DNA of 64,000 nt. Source: Bradyrhizobium roseum (GTDB lineage: Bacteria > Pseudomonadota > Alphaproteobacteria > Rhizobiales > Xanthobacteraceae). This document shows positions 26,452 through 35,669 of this stretch, one piece after another. Made by a program: the position numbers and the translations under genes. Position 1 is the first letter of the stretch; each line of letters begins with the position of its first letter. The notes below the pieces were generated by a model. That model had not been told where the DNA came from, did not search any database, and saw nothing but the letters and a program-made list of their open reading frames with translations. The stretch lies in the NCBI RefSeq assembly GCF_030413175.1, contig NZ_CP129212.1, forward strand, positions 6,052,450 to 6,116,449. The letters run 5' to 3'.

Positions 26452-26640
26452 TCAGGCGGCCAGCGACATCCCGCCGGCAAGGCGCCGCGCGGCGCGTTCG
26501 GCCTCGCGTGCGTTGCGAAATACCTGCCCTTCCAGCCGATTGAAACGGTGTGATGCAGCAAAGAACCGGTAGCCGCCGGGCGCGCGCACGACAATGCCCG
26601 CCGCCTGCGAGCTGACTTCGATGATGTAGGTATCCGACAT
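26452..26640 (-). CDS. Small conserved-type hypothetical protein
   Basis: A 62-residue protein (MSDTYIIEVSSQAAGIVVRA, then a GGYRFFAASHRFNRLEGQ segment and an Arg/Ala-rich helix). It resembles short proteins of about 60 residues common in Bradyrhizobium, predicted mostly beta then helix. The internal ATG at 26640 is chosen because the longer frame upstream lies over non-coding sequence. Function unknown. Confidence 0.6.
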   Translation of the reverse strand: MSDTYIIEVSSQAAGIVVRAPGGYRFFAASHRFNRLEGQVFRNAREAERAARRLAGGMSLAA

Positions 26641-26782
26641 GGCCCAGCCTCTGATTTCTTCCGGGCATCCAACACGTTGCACCGCGAATTGTTCCGGGTC
26701 CGCCGTTGCGCCGTTCGGCCGAACTATGGCAAATCTGGTCACGGATTGGCGAGCGAATCGCTCCAGTGGCCGGAGGCCTGAC

Positions 26783-27241
26783 ATGATGCCGAAATTCGCG
26801 CTCTCGATGCTGATTGCCCTTGCAGTTTGCGCACCGCTTCAGGAAGCGGCGGCGCAGGAAAGCACGCTCGGTGGCGCGCTGTTCGGCGGCGCTGCGGGCG
26901 CCATCGTCGGCGGCGCGATCGGCGGCGGTCGCGGGGCTGCGATCGGCGGCGGTCGCGGGGCTGCGATCGGCGCCATCGTCGGCGCAGGCACCGGCGCCGC
27001 CATCGGTGCCCAGGGCGAACCCCGGGGCGGCGGCTATCGCTGGTATCAGGGCGGTTGCTACGTTGAAACGGCCGGCGGCTGGCAAGCCGTTTCGCCACGT
27101 TACTGCGGTGTGCAGGCACAATACGCGCCCCCGCCACCCCGATATTACGACGATACGCCGCGCTGCATGCGCTCGCCGAGCTATGATCCGCGCCGTGGCA
27201 CCTTCATCGGCCGCGACGGCTACGAGCGTGCCTGCCCGTAA
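26783..27241 (+). CDS. Secreted glycine-zipper protein
   Basis: A 152-residue exported protein: signal peptide 1-24 (ends EAAA-QES), then a glycine-zipper region (GGALFGGAAGAIVGGAIGGG and onward) that can pack into or across the outer membrane, then a Tyr/Pro/Cys-rich tail with CYVETAGGWQAVSPRYC and CMRSPSYDPRRGTF. GGAGG lies 6 bases before the ATG at 26783. An exact 24-base duplication inside the zipper adds one extra GGGRGAAI unit. Confidence 0.8.
   Translation: MMPKFALSMLIALAVCAPLQEAAAQESTLGGALFGGAAGAIVGGAIGGGRGAAIGGGRGAAIGAIVGAGTGAAIGAQGEPRGGGYRWYQGGCYVETAGGWQAVSPRYCGVQAQYAPPPPRYYDDTPRCMRSPSYDPRRGTFIGRDGYERACP
26921..26968 (+). repeat. Exact 24-bp tandem duplication in the glycine-zipper gene
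   Basis: Two identical 24-base units each encode GGGRGAAI. The frame is kept and the zipper is lengthened by eight residues. Confidence 0.9.
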
Positions 27242-27244
27242 AAC

Positions 27245-27673
27245 TCAGGTCTGGATGGCACCATCCGGCCGCACCGCCTGCGGCCGTCCGTCCTCGTCGA
27301 TCGAGACGTAGGTGAAATTGCCGTCGGTCACCAGGATCGATTGCAACTCCTTGCGCCGGACGACCCAGGCTTCGAGATGTACCGTGATCGAGGTGCGCCC
27401 GACGCGCACCAGGTTGGCGTATACCGAAACGAGATCGCCGACATAGACCGCCTTGCGAAAGTTCATGGCCTCGATCGCGACGGTGACGGTGCGGGACTTG
27501 GCGATCTTGGACGCGAACACGCCGCCGCCGATATCCATCTGGCTCAGGAGCCAGCCGCCGAAGATGTCGCCATTGGCGTTGGTGTCGGCCGGCATCGCCA
27601 ACGTGCGGATGCAGAGATCGCCGCGCGGCTCGCTTTCGGTGGCGTCCGACGCGTGCACTTGCGTCTCCGTCAC
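27245..27673 (-). CDS. Acyl-CoA thioesterase, YciA-like hotdog protein
   Basis: A 142-residue hotdog-fold thioesterase hydrolysing acyl-CoAs. The family core DTNANGDIFGGWLLSQMDIGGG (residues about 30-51) carries the catalytic Asp; AIEAMNFRKAVYVGDLVSVYA follows. It is the last gene of the fad operon, overlapping the fadJ-like stop by 4 bases, so it may relieve acyl-CoA build-up during beta-oxidation. Confidence 0.88.
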   Translation of the reverse strand: MTETQVHASDATESEPRGDLCIRTLAMPADTNANGDIFGGWLLSQMDIGGGVFASKIAKSRTVTVAIEAMNFRKAVYVGDLVSVYANLVRVGRTSITVHLEAWVVRRKELQSILVTDGNFTYVSIDEDGRPQAVRPDGAIQT

Positions 27674-29763
27674 TTGAAACTCTCCCAGCCGGCGTCCGGT
27701 GTAAATCGCTTGCCGAATTTGTCCGTCAGCGCCTCCAGCGTCGAGACCACGTTCTCCACGCCGCGGGTCCGCGCATAGTTCAACGGACCGCCGCGGAACG
27801 GCGCGTAGCCGGTGCCGAAGATGACCGCGCCGTCGATCACGTCGGCATTGTCCACGATCCCCTCGCGGCGGCAGGCGACGCAGACATTCGACATCGGCAG
27901 CATCAGCCGGTCGATCATTTCTACCGACGGCTCCGCGATTGCGGTCATGCCGCCGGTGTCGGCCTTGCCGTCCTTCCAGGTGTAAAAGCCCTTGCCGGTC
28001 TTGCGGCCGAGTTCGCCCCGGGCGACTTTTTCGCGCAGCCAGACCGGCGTCGGCGGCAGCATGTCGCCGAACTTCGAGCGCAGCATGTCGCCGACGTCGA
28101 GGCAGATATCCAGGCCGACCTGATCCGCCAGCTCGATGGGTCCCATCGGCATCCCGAACTTTTTCGCGGCGGCATCGATGACCGTCTTGTCGATCTTCTC
28201 GTCCAGCATCACCATCGCTTCAAGCATGTACGGCGTCAGCGCACGGTTGACGAGGAAGCCGGGCGAGGATTTTACGGGCAGCGGCAGCCGGTCGATGGCG
28301 CCGACGAAGGCGAGCGCCTCCTTCAGCAATTGCGCATCGGTGCCGTCATGGCTGACGACCTCGACGAGCTGCAGCCGCGATACCGGGTTGAAGAAATGCA
28401 GGCCAAGCAGCCGCTCGGGCTTTTGCAGCGTGCTGCGCAGATCCTGCAAGGGGATGCTCGACGTGTTGGTGGCGAGGATCGCGCCGGGCTTCATCTTGGG
28501 CTCAAGGCCGGCATAGACCTTCTGCTTCAGTTCCAGCTTTTCCGGCACCGCCTCGATGATGAGATCGGCGTTGCGGACGCCCTCGGCCTGCATGTCCGGC
28601 ATCAAACGGTCCAGCGCATCGCGCACGGACGTTCGCTTGCGCAGGATTTTTCCGTAGAGATCGGCCGCGCGCTTGAGGGCGCCGGCAATCGGCTCCGGCT
28701 TCATGTCGGCGAGCGTCACCCGCATATCCTGGCCGGCGCACCAGGCGGCGATGTCGCCGCCCATCGCGCCCGCGCCGATGACGTGAACGTGCTTGATCTT
28801 GTTGCCACTGCCGGCGAGCTTCTTCATCTGCTCGCGCAGGAAGAAGACGCGGATCAAATTCTGTGCGGTCGGCGTCACCATCAGCCTGGCGAAAGACGCT
28901 TTCTCGGCGTCGAGCATCGCCCGCTTGTCGCCGCCGTGCTTTTCCCAGAGATCGATCAGCGCGTAGGGTGCTGGATAATGCACTTCCGGCGCGGCCTTCG
29001 CCGCCTCGCTGCGCATCCGCCCTGCGAGCAAGCCTCTGACCGGACCGAGGCTGAGAATGCTGTTGAGCGGTCCGGGTCGCGCCCGCGTCAGGCGGCCGGA
29101 CACGGCGTCCTTGACCGCATTGAGCACGTGGCGCTCCTGCGTCACGGCATCGACCAACCCCAGCGATTTCGCCTTCCGCGCATCGATGGTCTTGCCGGTC
29201 AGCATCAGCGGCATCGCCTGCATCGGATTGACGAGCTGGGTCAATCGCACGGTGCCGCCAAGGCCGGGATGCAGGCCCAGCATCACCTCGGGGAAGCCAA
29301 AGCGCGCGTCCTCGATCGCAATCCGCATCTGGCAGGCCAGCGCCACCTCAAGGCCGCCGCCGAGGCAGAAGCCGTGGATCACGGCGACGCTCGGAACCCG
29401 CAGGGCCTCCAGCCGGTCGATCACCGCATGCGCGCGGCCGATCTCGGCCTCGACGGCGGCGACATCGGTCGCGCCGCGAAACGCGTTGACGTCGGCGCCG
29501 GCAATGAAGCCGGACTTCTTGGCCGAACGGATGACGAGGCCGGTGGGGCGGTGGCCTTCCAGTTCCGCCAGCACCTTGTCGAGCTCCTCGATCAGGTCGG
29601 CCGAAAGCGTGTTGGCGCTGGTGCCCTCGCGGTCGAACAGCAGCCAGGCGACGCCGTCGGCATCGCGGGTCAGCTTGAAATTCCTGTACGGGCCGGCGGC
29701 ATCGGGCTTCGGCCCGAGTTCGAGCACGCGATCGCCGAGAACGTCCATGATCTGGCTATCCAT
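27670..29763 (-). CDS. fadJ: FadJ-like bifunctional enoyl-CoA hydratase/3-hydroxyacyl-CoA dehydrogenase
   Basis: A 697-residue two-domain beta-oxidation enzyme. The N-terminal crotonase half has FIAGADVNAFRG (oxyanion hole) and IHGFCLGGGLEVALACQMRI, then FPEVMLGLHPGLGGTVRL with the catalytic Glu. The dehydrogenase half has the NAD-binding VIGAGAMGGDIAAWCA, LGLHFFNPVSRLQLVEVV with the catalytic His, and SSPGFLVNRALTPYM. The ATG at 29763 is favoured over the upstream frame that reads into the thiolase gene. It overlaps the thioesterase by 4 bases and starts 2 bases after the thiolase stop. Confidence 0.93.
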   Translation of the reverse strand: MDSQIMDVLGDRVLELGPKPDAAGPYRNFKLTRDADGVAWLLFDREGTSANTLSADLIEELDKVLAELEGHRPTGLVIRSAKKSGFIAGADVNAFRGATDVAAVEAEIGRAHAVIDRLEALRVPSVAVIHGFCLGGGLEVALACQMRIAIEDARFGFPEVMLGLHPGLGGTVRLTQLVNPMQAMPLMLTGKTIDARKAKSLGLVDAVTQERHVLNAVKDAVSGRLTRARPGPLNSILSLGPVRGLLAGRMRSEAAKAAPEVHYPAPYALIDLWEKHGGDKRAMLDAEKASFARLMVTPTAQNLIRVFFLREQMKKLAGSGNKIKHVHVIGAGAMGGDIAAWCAGQDMRVTLADMKPEPIAGALKRAADLYGKILRKRTSVRDALDRLMPDMQAEGVRNADLIIEAVPEKLELKQKVYAGLEPKMKPGAILATNTSSIPLQDLRSTLQKPERLLGLHFFNPVSRLQLVEVVSHDGTDAQLLKEALAFVGAIDRLPLPVKSSPGFLVNRALTPYMLEAMVMLDEKIDKTVIDAAAKKFGMPMGPIELADQVGLDICLDVGDMLRSKFGDMLPPTPVWLREKVARGELGRKTGKGFYTWKDGKADTGGMTAIAEPSVEMIDRLMLPMSNVCVACRREGIVDNADVIDGAVIFGTGYAPFRGGPLNYARTRGVENVVSTLEALTDKFGKRFTPDAGWESFK

Positions 29764-29765
29764 GC

Positions 29766-31049
29766 TCACACCATCTCTATCAGCATCGCGCCGCCCTGCC
29801 CGCCGCCGATACATTCGGTGGCGATGCCCCGCCGGGTGCCCAGCCGCTTCATGGCGTTGACGAGGTGCAGCACGATACGGTTGCCGCTGCAGCCCACGGG
29901 GTGGCCGAGGCTGATGGCGCCACCATCGACGTTCAGCTTGCTCTGGTCGAGTTCACCCGCCGCGCCGTCAAGGCCGAGGATCTCCTTGCAGAATTTCTCG
30001 TCGTTCCAGGCGGCGAGACAGCCTAGCACCTGCGTCGCGAATGCTTCGTTCAATTCCCAGGTCTCGATATCGCCAAGCGTCAGTTCGTTGCGCTTCAGCA
30101 GCGCACTGGCCGACAGCACCGGCCCCAAGCCCATGATGCCCGGATCGAGCGCCGACCACTGGCTGTCGAGAATGGCGGCCTTGGGCGTCAGCCCATGCTT
30201 GGCCACCGCCTCTTCGGAAGCGAGGATCACCCAGGACGCACCGTCGGTGATCTGCGAGGAATTCCCCGCCGTGACCTTCCCCCACGGCCGCTCGAACACC
30301 GGCCTCAGCTTCGCCAGGCTCTCGGGCGTGGAATCCGGGCGGACGCCGTCATCGTGATCGTAGAATTTTCCGTCACGGGCGAACGCGGTCTCGACCTCGC
30401 CCTTGAGCCAGCCTTCCGATTGCGCCTTCGCCAGCCGCTTGTGGCTTTCGGCGGCATAGGCGTCCGACTGCGCGCGGGTGACGCCGAAGAGATGCCCGAC
30501 CACTTCGGCGGTCTGGCCCATATTGAGTTCGGTGATGGGATCGGTCAGCCCGCGCTCCAGCCCGATGATCGGCTTGAAATAGCTCGGCTTCACTTTCAGC
30601 GCCGCCATGATCTTCGCGCCGATGCCTTTTGCCCCGGCAAGGCCCGCAAACCAGCGTACCCCCTGCTGCGGCCATACCAGCGGCGCGTGACTCAACGCCT
30701 CGGCGCCGCCTGCCAGAATCAGGTCGGAGACGCCCTCGCGGATGTAGCGGTACGCCGTGTCGATCGACTGCATGCCGGAGCCGCAATTGATCTGCACCGT
30801 GAAGGCGACCATCTTCTCACCCATGCCAAGCCGCAGCGCCGCGACGCGGGCCGGGTTCATCTCATCGGCGATGACGTTGACGCAGCCCAAAATCACCTGA
30901 TCGAAGGCATCGGGCGCGAACGGTTGCCGCGCCAGCAGCGGCCGGCCGCACTGGACGGCGAGATCGACCGGCGTGAACGGCCCGGGACCGGAGCGCGCTT
31001 TCAGGAACGGCGTCCGGCTGCCGTCGACGATAAAGACCGGTTTGGCCAT
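29766..31049 (-). CDS. Acetyl-CoA acyltransferase (thiolase, FadI-like)
   Basis: A 427-residue thiolase cleaving 3-ketoacyl-CoA to acetyl-CoA. The active-site Cys is in INCGSGMQSID near residue 88. The C-terminal half has ELNEAFATQVLGCLAAW, GGAISLGHPVGCSGNR with catalytic His and TECIGGGQGGAMLIE with the second Cys region. The length and the tie to a FadJ-like gene suggest the FadI subtype. It shares one base with the fadE end. Confidence 0.92.
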   Translation of the reverse strand: MAKPVFIVDGSRTPFLKARSGPGPFTPVDLAVQCGRPLLARQPFAPDAFDQVILGCVNVIADEMNPARVAALRLGMGEKMVAFTVQINCGSGMQSIDTAYRYIREGVSDLILAGGAEALSHAPLVWPQQGVRWFAGLAGAKGIGAKIMAALKVKPSYFKPIIGLERGLTDPITELNMGQTAEVVGHLFGVTRAQSDAYAAESHKRLAKAQSEGWLKGEVETAFARDGKFYDHDDGVRPDSTPESLAKLRPVFERPWGKVTAGNSSQITDGASWVILASEEAVAKHGLTPKAAILDSQWSALDPGIMGLGPVLSASALLKRNELTLGDIETWELNEAFATQVLGCLAAWNDEKFCKEILGLDGAAGELDQSKLNVDGGAISLGHPVGCSGNRIVLHLVNAMKRLGTRRGIATECIGGGQGGAMLIEMV

Positions 31050-33316
31050 CAGCTTGCTGCCCTCTGCTCACCCAGTTCCTGGAAGAACTGATGCACATCG
31101 GCAGGTTTCTTGTAAATCGGCGACAATGCCTCAGGAGCGAAATCGTCGACCTCGATGACTTTGGCAACGGCCTCGTGCGCGGCCTGCAACTTCTCGCCGT
31201 CGGACTGCGTAATGACGCCCTTCTTGACCGCCTCTTTCCAGTCGTGCAGGCGCGCGGCGCGCATCTGCCTGGAAACATCTTCCGCCGCGACGACCAGGAG
31301 GAACGCCTTCTCCAGCCGGGCGACGCCGCCATCGTCGTCGACATGCGAAAGATCGGCCGTCAGGCGATCACGCGCTGCCGACGGCTCGAGCACGAGCTGC
31401 GCGCATTGATGCACGACGCGGTCCGACGGGCCGGTCACCTTGGCGCCGAATGGCTGGATCAGGAATTTGAGGATCACCGCCACGAACCGGTTCGGCAGGT
31501 TGGCCAGGATTTCGGCAAAGCGGTTTTCGATGGTACGGAAACCACTTGCCATGCACCATTCAAGTGCTGCGAAATCCTCGCGCTGCTGCCCCTCGTCCTG
31601 CCAGCGCTTCAGCGCGGCCGACAACAGGTACAGCTCGGACAGGATGTCGCCGAACCGCGCGGAAAGCATTTCCTTGCGCTTGAGCGCGCCGCCCAATGTC
31701 AGCAACGCCATGTCGGCGCACAGCGCAAACGCCGACGAATAGCGCGAGAGCTGGCGATAGAAACCCGTTGCCTCGCCGGCATCGGGCGCGGGCGCAAACA
31801 GCCCGCCGCTCCAGCTCCGGCCCCACGCGCGGAACATGGTCTTGAAGCTGTGACCTACATGCGCCCAGAACGCCTTGTCGAAGGCATCGAGCCCCTTGGT
31901 GCGATCGGCTTGCCCCAGTGCATTCATTTCATCGAGCAGGAAAGGATGAGCGCGAATAGCGCCTTGGCCGAACACGATGAGGTTGCGCGTCAGAATATTG
32001 GCGCCCTCGACGGTGATGCCGACCGGCACCGAGCGATAGAGATTGCCGAGATAGTTTTGTGGGCCGTCGATCACGGCCTTGCCGCCATGGATGTCCATGG
32101 CGTCGTCGATCGCGATCCGCATCCGCTCGGTGGCGTGCAGCTTCATGATGCCGGAAATGACCGCGGGATGATGCCCCTGGTTGAGCGCCGCGCAGGTCAG
32201 CCGGCGCGCGGCATCGAGCAGATAGGCGGTGCCGGCCATACGGGCCAGCGGCTCCTCGATACCTTCGAACTTGCTGATGGAAATGCCGAACTGCTCGCGA
32301 ATGCGCGCGTAAGCGCCTGACGTGCGCGCCGCATAGGCAGCGCCGGCGGCCGACAGCGACGGCAGCGAGATGCCGCGGCCGGCGGCGAGCGCCGTCATCA
32401 GCATCTTCCAGCCCTGGCCGAGCCGCTCCTGCCCGCCAATGATATAATCCATCGGGATAAAGACATCGCGGCCCCAATTCGGGCCGTTCTGGAACACCTG
32501 CATCGACGGCAGATGCCTGCGGCCGATCTCGACGCCGGGCAGATCGGTCGGGATCAGCGCGACCGTGATGCCGATTTCGTCCTGATATCCGACGAGATGA
32601 TCGGGATCGTAGGCCTTGAAGGCGAGACCAAGCAGCGTCGCGACCGGCCCCAGCGTGATGTAGCGCTTGTGCCAGTTGAGCCGCAGGCCGATCACTTCGC
32701 GGCCTTCAAAGTTGCCCTTGCAGATGATGCCGGAGTCAACCATCGAGGCGGCATCGGAGCCGGCTTCCGGGCTGGTCAGGCCGAAGCAGGGAATGTCGGT
32801 GCCCTCGGCCAGCCGGGGCAGCCACCTGCCCTGCTGCTCCTTGGTGCCGAAACGCATCAACAATTCGCCCGGCCCGAGCGAGTTCGGCACCATCACGGTG
32901 ACGGCGGCGGTCAACGACCGGGAGGAAAGCTTTCGTACCACCTCGGAATGCGCATAGGGCGAGAAGCCCAGCCCGCCATATTCCTTGGGGATGATCATGC
33001 CAAAGAACTTGTGGCGCTTGATGAAGGCCCATGCCTCCGGCGGCAGGTCGCGCCATTCCCAATTGATCTTCCAGTCGTCGAGCATGGCGCAGAGGTCGTC
33101 GACCGGACCGTTGAGGAAGGCCTGCTCCTCCGCGGTCAGCGTCGCCGGCGCAGTCGCCAGCAATTTCGACCAGTCGGGATTGCCGGTGAAAAGGTCGGCG
33201 TCCCACCACACGTCGCCGGCTTCCAGCGCTTCCCGCTCGGTCGCGGACATCGTCGGCAACACGCCGCGCGCCCAGGCGAAGATCGGCTTGCTGATAAAAT
33301 CGCGGCGGAAGCTCAT
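31049..33316 (-). CDS. fadE: Long-chain acyl-CoA dehydrogenase FadE-like
   Basis: A 755-residue acyl-CoA dehydrogenase of the large FadE class, catalysing the first step of beta-oxidation with FAD. N-terminal and middle domains show KEYGGLGFSPYAHSEVV, CFGLTSPEAGSDAASM and RLNWHKRYITLGPVA; the helical domain has DAMDIHGGKAVIDGPQNYLG and VEGANILTRNLIVFGQGA. A DUF1974-type C-terminal region of about 270 residues follows. It is the first gene of a four-gene operon, probably read from a promoter near 33330. E. coli FadE is slightly longer. Confidence 0.93.
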   Translation of the reverse strand: MSFRRDFISKPIFAWARGVLPTMSATEREALEAGDVWWDADLFTGNPDWSKLLATAPATLTAEEQAFLNGPVDDLCAMLDDWKINWEWRDLPPEAWAFIKRHKFFGMIIPKEYGGLGFSPYAHSEVVRKLSSRSLTAAVTVMVPNSLGPGELLMRFGTKEQQGRWLPRLAEGTDIPCFGLTSPEAGSDAASMVDSGIICKGNFEGREVIGLRLNWHKRYITLGPVATLLGLAFKAYDPDHLVGYQDEIGITVALIPTDLPGVEIGRRHLPSMQVFQNGPNWGRDVFIPMDYIIGGQERLGQGWKMLMTALAAGRGISLPSLSAAGAAYAARTSGAYARIREQFGISISKFEGIEEPLARMAGTAYLLDAARRLTCAALNQGHHPAVISGIMKLHATERMRIAIDDAMDIHGGKAVIDGPQNYLGNLYRSVPVGITVEGANILTRNLIVFGQGAIRAHPFLLDEMNALGQADRTKGLDAFDKAFWAHVGHSFKTMFRAWGRSWSGGLFAPAPDAGEATGFYRQLSRYSSAFALCADMALLTLGGALKRKEMLSARFGDILSELYLLSAALKRWQDEGQQREDFAALEWCMASGFRTIENRFAEILANLPNRFVAVILKFLIQPFGAKVTGPSDRVVHQCAQLVLEPSAARDRLTADLSHVDDDGGVARLEKAFLLVVAAEDVSRQMRAARLHDWKEAVKKGVITQSDGEKLQAAHEAVAKVIEVDDFAPEALSPIYKKPADVHQFFQELGEQRAAS

Positions 33317-33563
33317 GGCGAACTCTCCTGGTCTGCGGCGCGACGTCGCGCCGCACGTGGGCCAGACGACGGCTCATTCTAGCTGAACACCGGGGTTTCG
33401 GGGCGGCTCGCATCGGGAATGAAGCGGAATTGATGAACCCGGAGATAACGGTGGAGACGCTGAAGCGTTCCGAAAGGTCTGCATTATCCGATGGTTGAGA
33501 CAGCCTCTTGACACTCCGGGGCGCGACGAAGTTGCAGGCCCGGAAGATCGCGACAGCCCGGCC

Positions 33564-33827
33564 TTATGAATCGCGCTTGCTGCGCCGCCGCTCATTGGGA
33601 GCGAATACGGCAAACACTTCCTTCACGCGAACGGCAGGTGTGACATCCCGGGCAAGGCGTTCGGCCGTGGTCCGGGTTTCGTCTGCCCGCGGCGCGTAAA
33701 GGGCGCTGGAGTATAGCGATCCGTCGAACCGCAAATGGCTCTCGTCGTCAGTAAGATAGGCACTGGACACAAACAGGAAAACGAGCAGCGTCGATCCCAC
33801 GACGGTAGAATAGTTGAATACGGGCAT
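33564..33827 (-). CDS. Small membrane-anchored hypothetical protein
   Basis: An 87-residue protein with one N-terminal helix (MPVFNYSTVVGSTLLVFLFV) that may be an uncleaved anchor or signal, then a polar part (YLTDDESHLRFDGSLYSSAL) and a basic tail ending NERRRSKRDS. No known domain. The ATG at 33827 puts the helix at the N-terminus; an upstream start would add an acidic stretch and lacks a ribosome site. Moderately sure it is a real gene. Confidence 0.55.
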   Translation of the reverse strand: MPVFNYSTVVGSTLLVFLFVSSAYLTDDESHLRFDGSLYSSALYAPRADETRTTAERLARDVTPAVRVKEVFAVFAPNERRRSKRDS

Positions 33828-33973
33828 CGGTGCACACGCCTCTTCCTCTTCTTGAAGAGGAGGGTGCGCCACGCGCCATAAAAGTCGGGTTTAAGCGTGC
33901 CCCACTTTTGCCGGAGCGGTTGGCCGCCGGTTGCTGATTTAGGACGAATTTTAATGAATCGGTTTTCCCCCGC

Positions 33974-34081
33974 CGCCATTCCGGGGCTCGCGCAGCGAGA
34001 ACCCGGAATCCATGATGAGACCGGCAATGTCGCTCGTTGGATTCCGGGCCTGCGCCCAAGAGGGCGCATCCCGGAATGACG
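33974..34081. repeat. Intergenic palindromic repeat, family B (copy 2)
   Basis: CCATTCCGGGGCTCGCGCAG and CGAGAACCCGGAATCCATG on the left, TTGGATTCCGGGCCTGCGCC and GGGCGCATCCCGGAATGAC on the right. This is the family B element of 16849-16957 in reverse order. Confidence 0.88.
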
Positions 34082-34090
34082 GAGAGCCGC

Positions 34091-35338
34091 TCAACCCGGC
34101 CCCGCCCCCTGCGTGGCCGTATAGACCGCATACAGCGACTGGCTCGCCGCCATGAACAGGCGATTGCGCTTGGGGCCGCCGAAGGCGACGTTGCCGCACA
34201 CCTCCGGCAACCGAATGCGGCCGAGTAGCTTGGCTTCCGGCGACCACACCGTCACGCCGCTGTAACCGACGGCGCGGCCTGCATTGCTTGAGGCCCACAG
34301 GTTGCCGTTGACGTCGCAGCGCAGACCGTCGGGTCCGCACTTGACGCCATCGACCATGCAATCGGTGAACCGCTTGTGGTTGGAGAGCTTGTTGTCGGTG
34401 CCGACATCGAACACGAAGATCTCGCCCTTGCCGCCCGGCCCGGTGTCGCCCGGCCCCTTACCGGTCGAGGCGACATACAGCTTCTTATAGTCGTGCGAGA
34501 AACAGAGCCCGTTGGGATCGGGTACCTGCTCCTCGGTCACCACGAGGTCGACGCGGCCGGACGGATCGATGCGATAGCAGTTGGTCGGCAGTTCGCGCCG
34601 GCCCGGCACGAAGCCGGCCGGCTGCCCGATCTTCGGATTGAGCCTGCCGCTCGCGTTGCTCGGACCGCCTGCGACATCAGGCTCACCCTCATAGAGTTGG
34701 CCGCCATAGGGCGGATCGGTGAACCAGTAGCTGCCGTCGGGATGAGCGACAACGTCGTTGGGCGAATTCAATTTCTTGCCGCCGAAATTGTCGGCCAGCA
34801 CCGTTGCGGTGCCGTCATGCTCATAGCGCACCACCCGGCGGCTGAGATGTTCGCAGGAAAGCTGGCGGCCCTGGAAGTCGAACGAATTGCCGTTGGAATT
34901 ATTGGACGGCGTGCGGAACACGCTGACGTGACCGTCATCTTCCGACCATCGCATCTGCCGGTTGTTCGGGATGTCGCTCCACAGCAGATAGCGGCCCTGG
35001 GCGCTCCAGGCCGGGCCTTCGGCCCACAACAACCCCGTATGCAGGCGCTTGATCGCCGTGTTGGGCTGGGCCAGATCGTTGAAGGACGGATCGACTGCAA
35101 TGATATCCGGGTCCCAGAAATAGGTCGTCGGAGCGCCGCGCGGACTGAAATCGCGCGGCGGGTTGGTGATCGTGGACGGCGGCGCCACCGGGCCCGGTTG
35201 CGAGCCGCCTTGAGGCCCACTCTGTGCCAGCGCGGCGCTTGCGCCCGCCACGGTGGCGCCGGCACATAACGCCAGACCATGGACAAGCGTTCGTCGAGAT
35301 ATCGCGGCTTCTGGATCGCGCTGTTTTGGCTGTTGCAT
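34091..35338 (-). CDS. Periplasmic SMP-30/gluconolactonase-like hydrolase
   Basis: A 415-residue six-bladed propeller of the SMP-30/lactonase family. A Tat-type signal (SRRTLVHGLALCAGATVAGA region) leads to export in folded form. Metal-site segments are present: LLWAEGPAWS (Glu), KLNSPNDVVAHPDGSYWFTD (Asn), PDPNGLCFSHD (Asn) and KCGPDGLRCDVNGNLWAS (Asp). It likely opens a sugar lactone; the exact substrate is unknown. GGGAGG lies before the ATG at 35338. The gene stands alone. Confidence 0.87.
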   Translation of the reverse strand: MQQPKQRDPEAAISRRTLVHGLALCAGATVAGASAALAQSGPQGGSQPGPVAPPSTITNPPRDFSPRGAPTTYFWDPDIIAVDPSFNDLAQPNTAIKRLHTGLLWAEGPAWSAQGRYLLWSDIPNNRQMRWSEDDGHVSVFRTPSNNSNGNSFDFQGRQLSCEHLSRRVVRYEHDGTATVLADNFGGKKLNSPNDVVAHPDGSYWFTDPPYGGQLYEGEPDVAGGPSNASGRLNPKIGQPAGFVPGRRELPTNCYRIDPSGRVDLVVTEEQVPDPNGLCFSHDYKKLYVASTGKGPGDTGPGGKGEIFVFDVGTDNKLSNHKRFTDCMVDGVKCGPDGLRCDVNGNLWASSNAGRAVGYSGVTVWSPEAKLLGRIRLPEVCGNVAFGGPKRNRLFMAASQSLYAVYTATQGAGPG

Positions 35339-35669
35339 CGCATCCTCCCAATGTCTGTGCCGGCCGTTGATCCGGCCTGGCAACCCAAGGTTAGTCCGGT
35401 CCGTTTCCGGTTGCGAGAGCTGCTTTCAATTCGGCTCCCTCATTGAGGTTTGCACGCGATCGTGGCGTTACCTCGTCAACGCTTCGCTACCCGTGATTTG
35501 GAGGTCGACTTGGGGCGATTGCCCACATGGCTACGAAGCGCGCGATGTGCCAGTCAGCCGCCGCTTCTTCGCATGCTCTGGCAGACAGCCCTGTCCGCTG
35601 GACAACGCAACAGGAAGACGTCCACCTGGCAGATATTGCGTTGCAACGCGGGCGCTGCGGGCGGGACGG
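35339..35669. other. Gene-free stretch
   Basis: Between the lactonase start and the channel stop. Short open frames in several phases have no recognisable product and no ribosome site. It probably holds the lactonase promoter; I see no clear -10/-35 pair. Confidence 0.5.

Noticed and set aside
29764..29814. Upstream extension of the fadJ-like gene
   Set aside because: It would read into the thiolase gene and adds an Arg-rich tail; the ATG at 29763 fits the operon spacing.
28330..30357. 675-residue frame antisense to the fadJ-like and thiolase genes
   Set aside because: Covers two recognised genes and has no family features.
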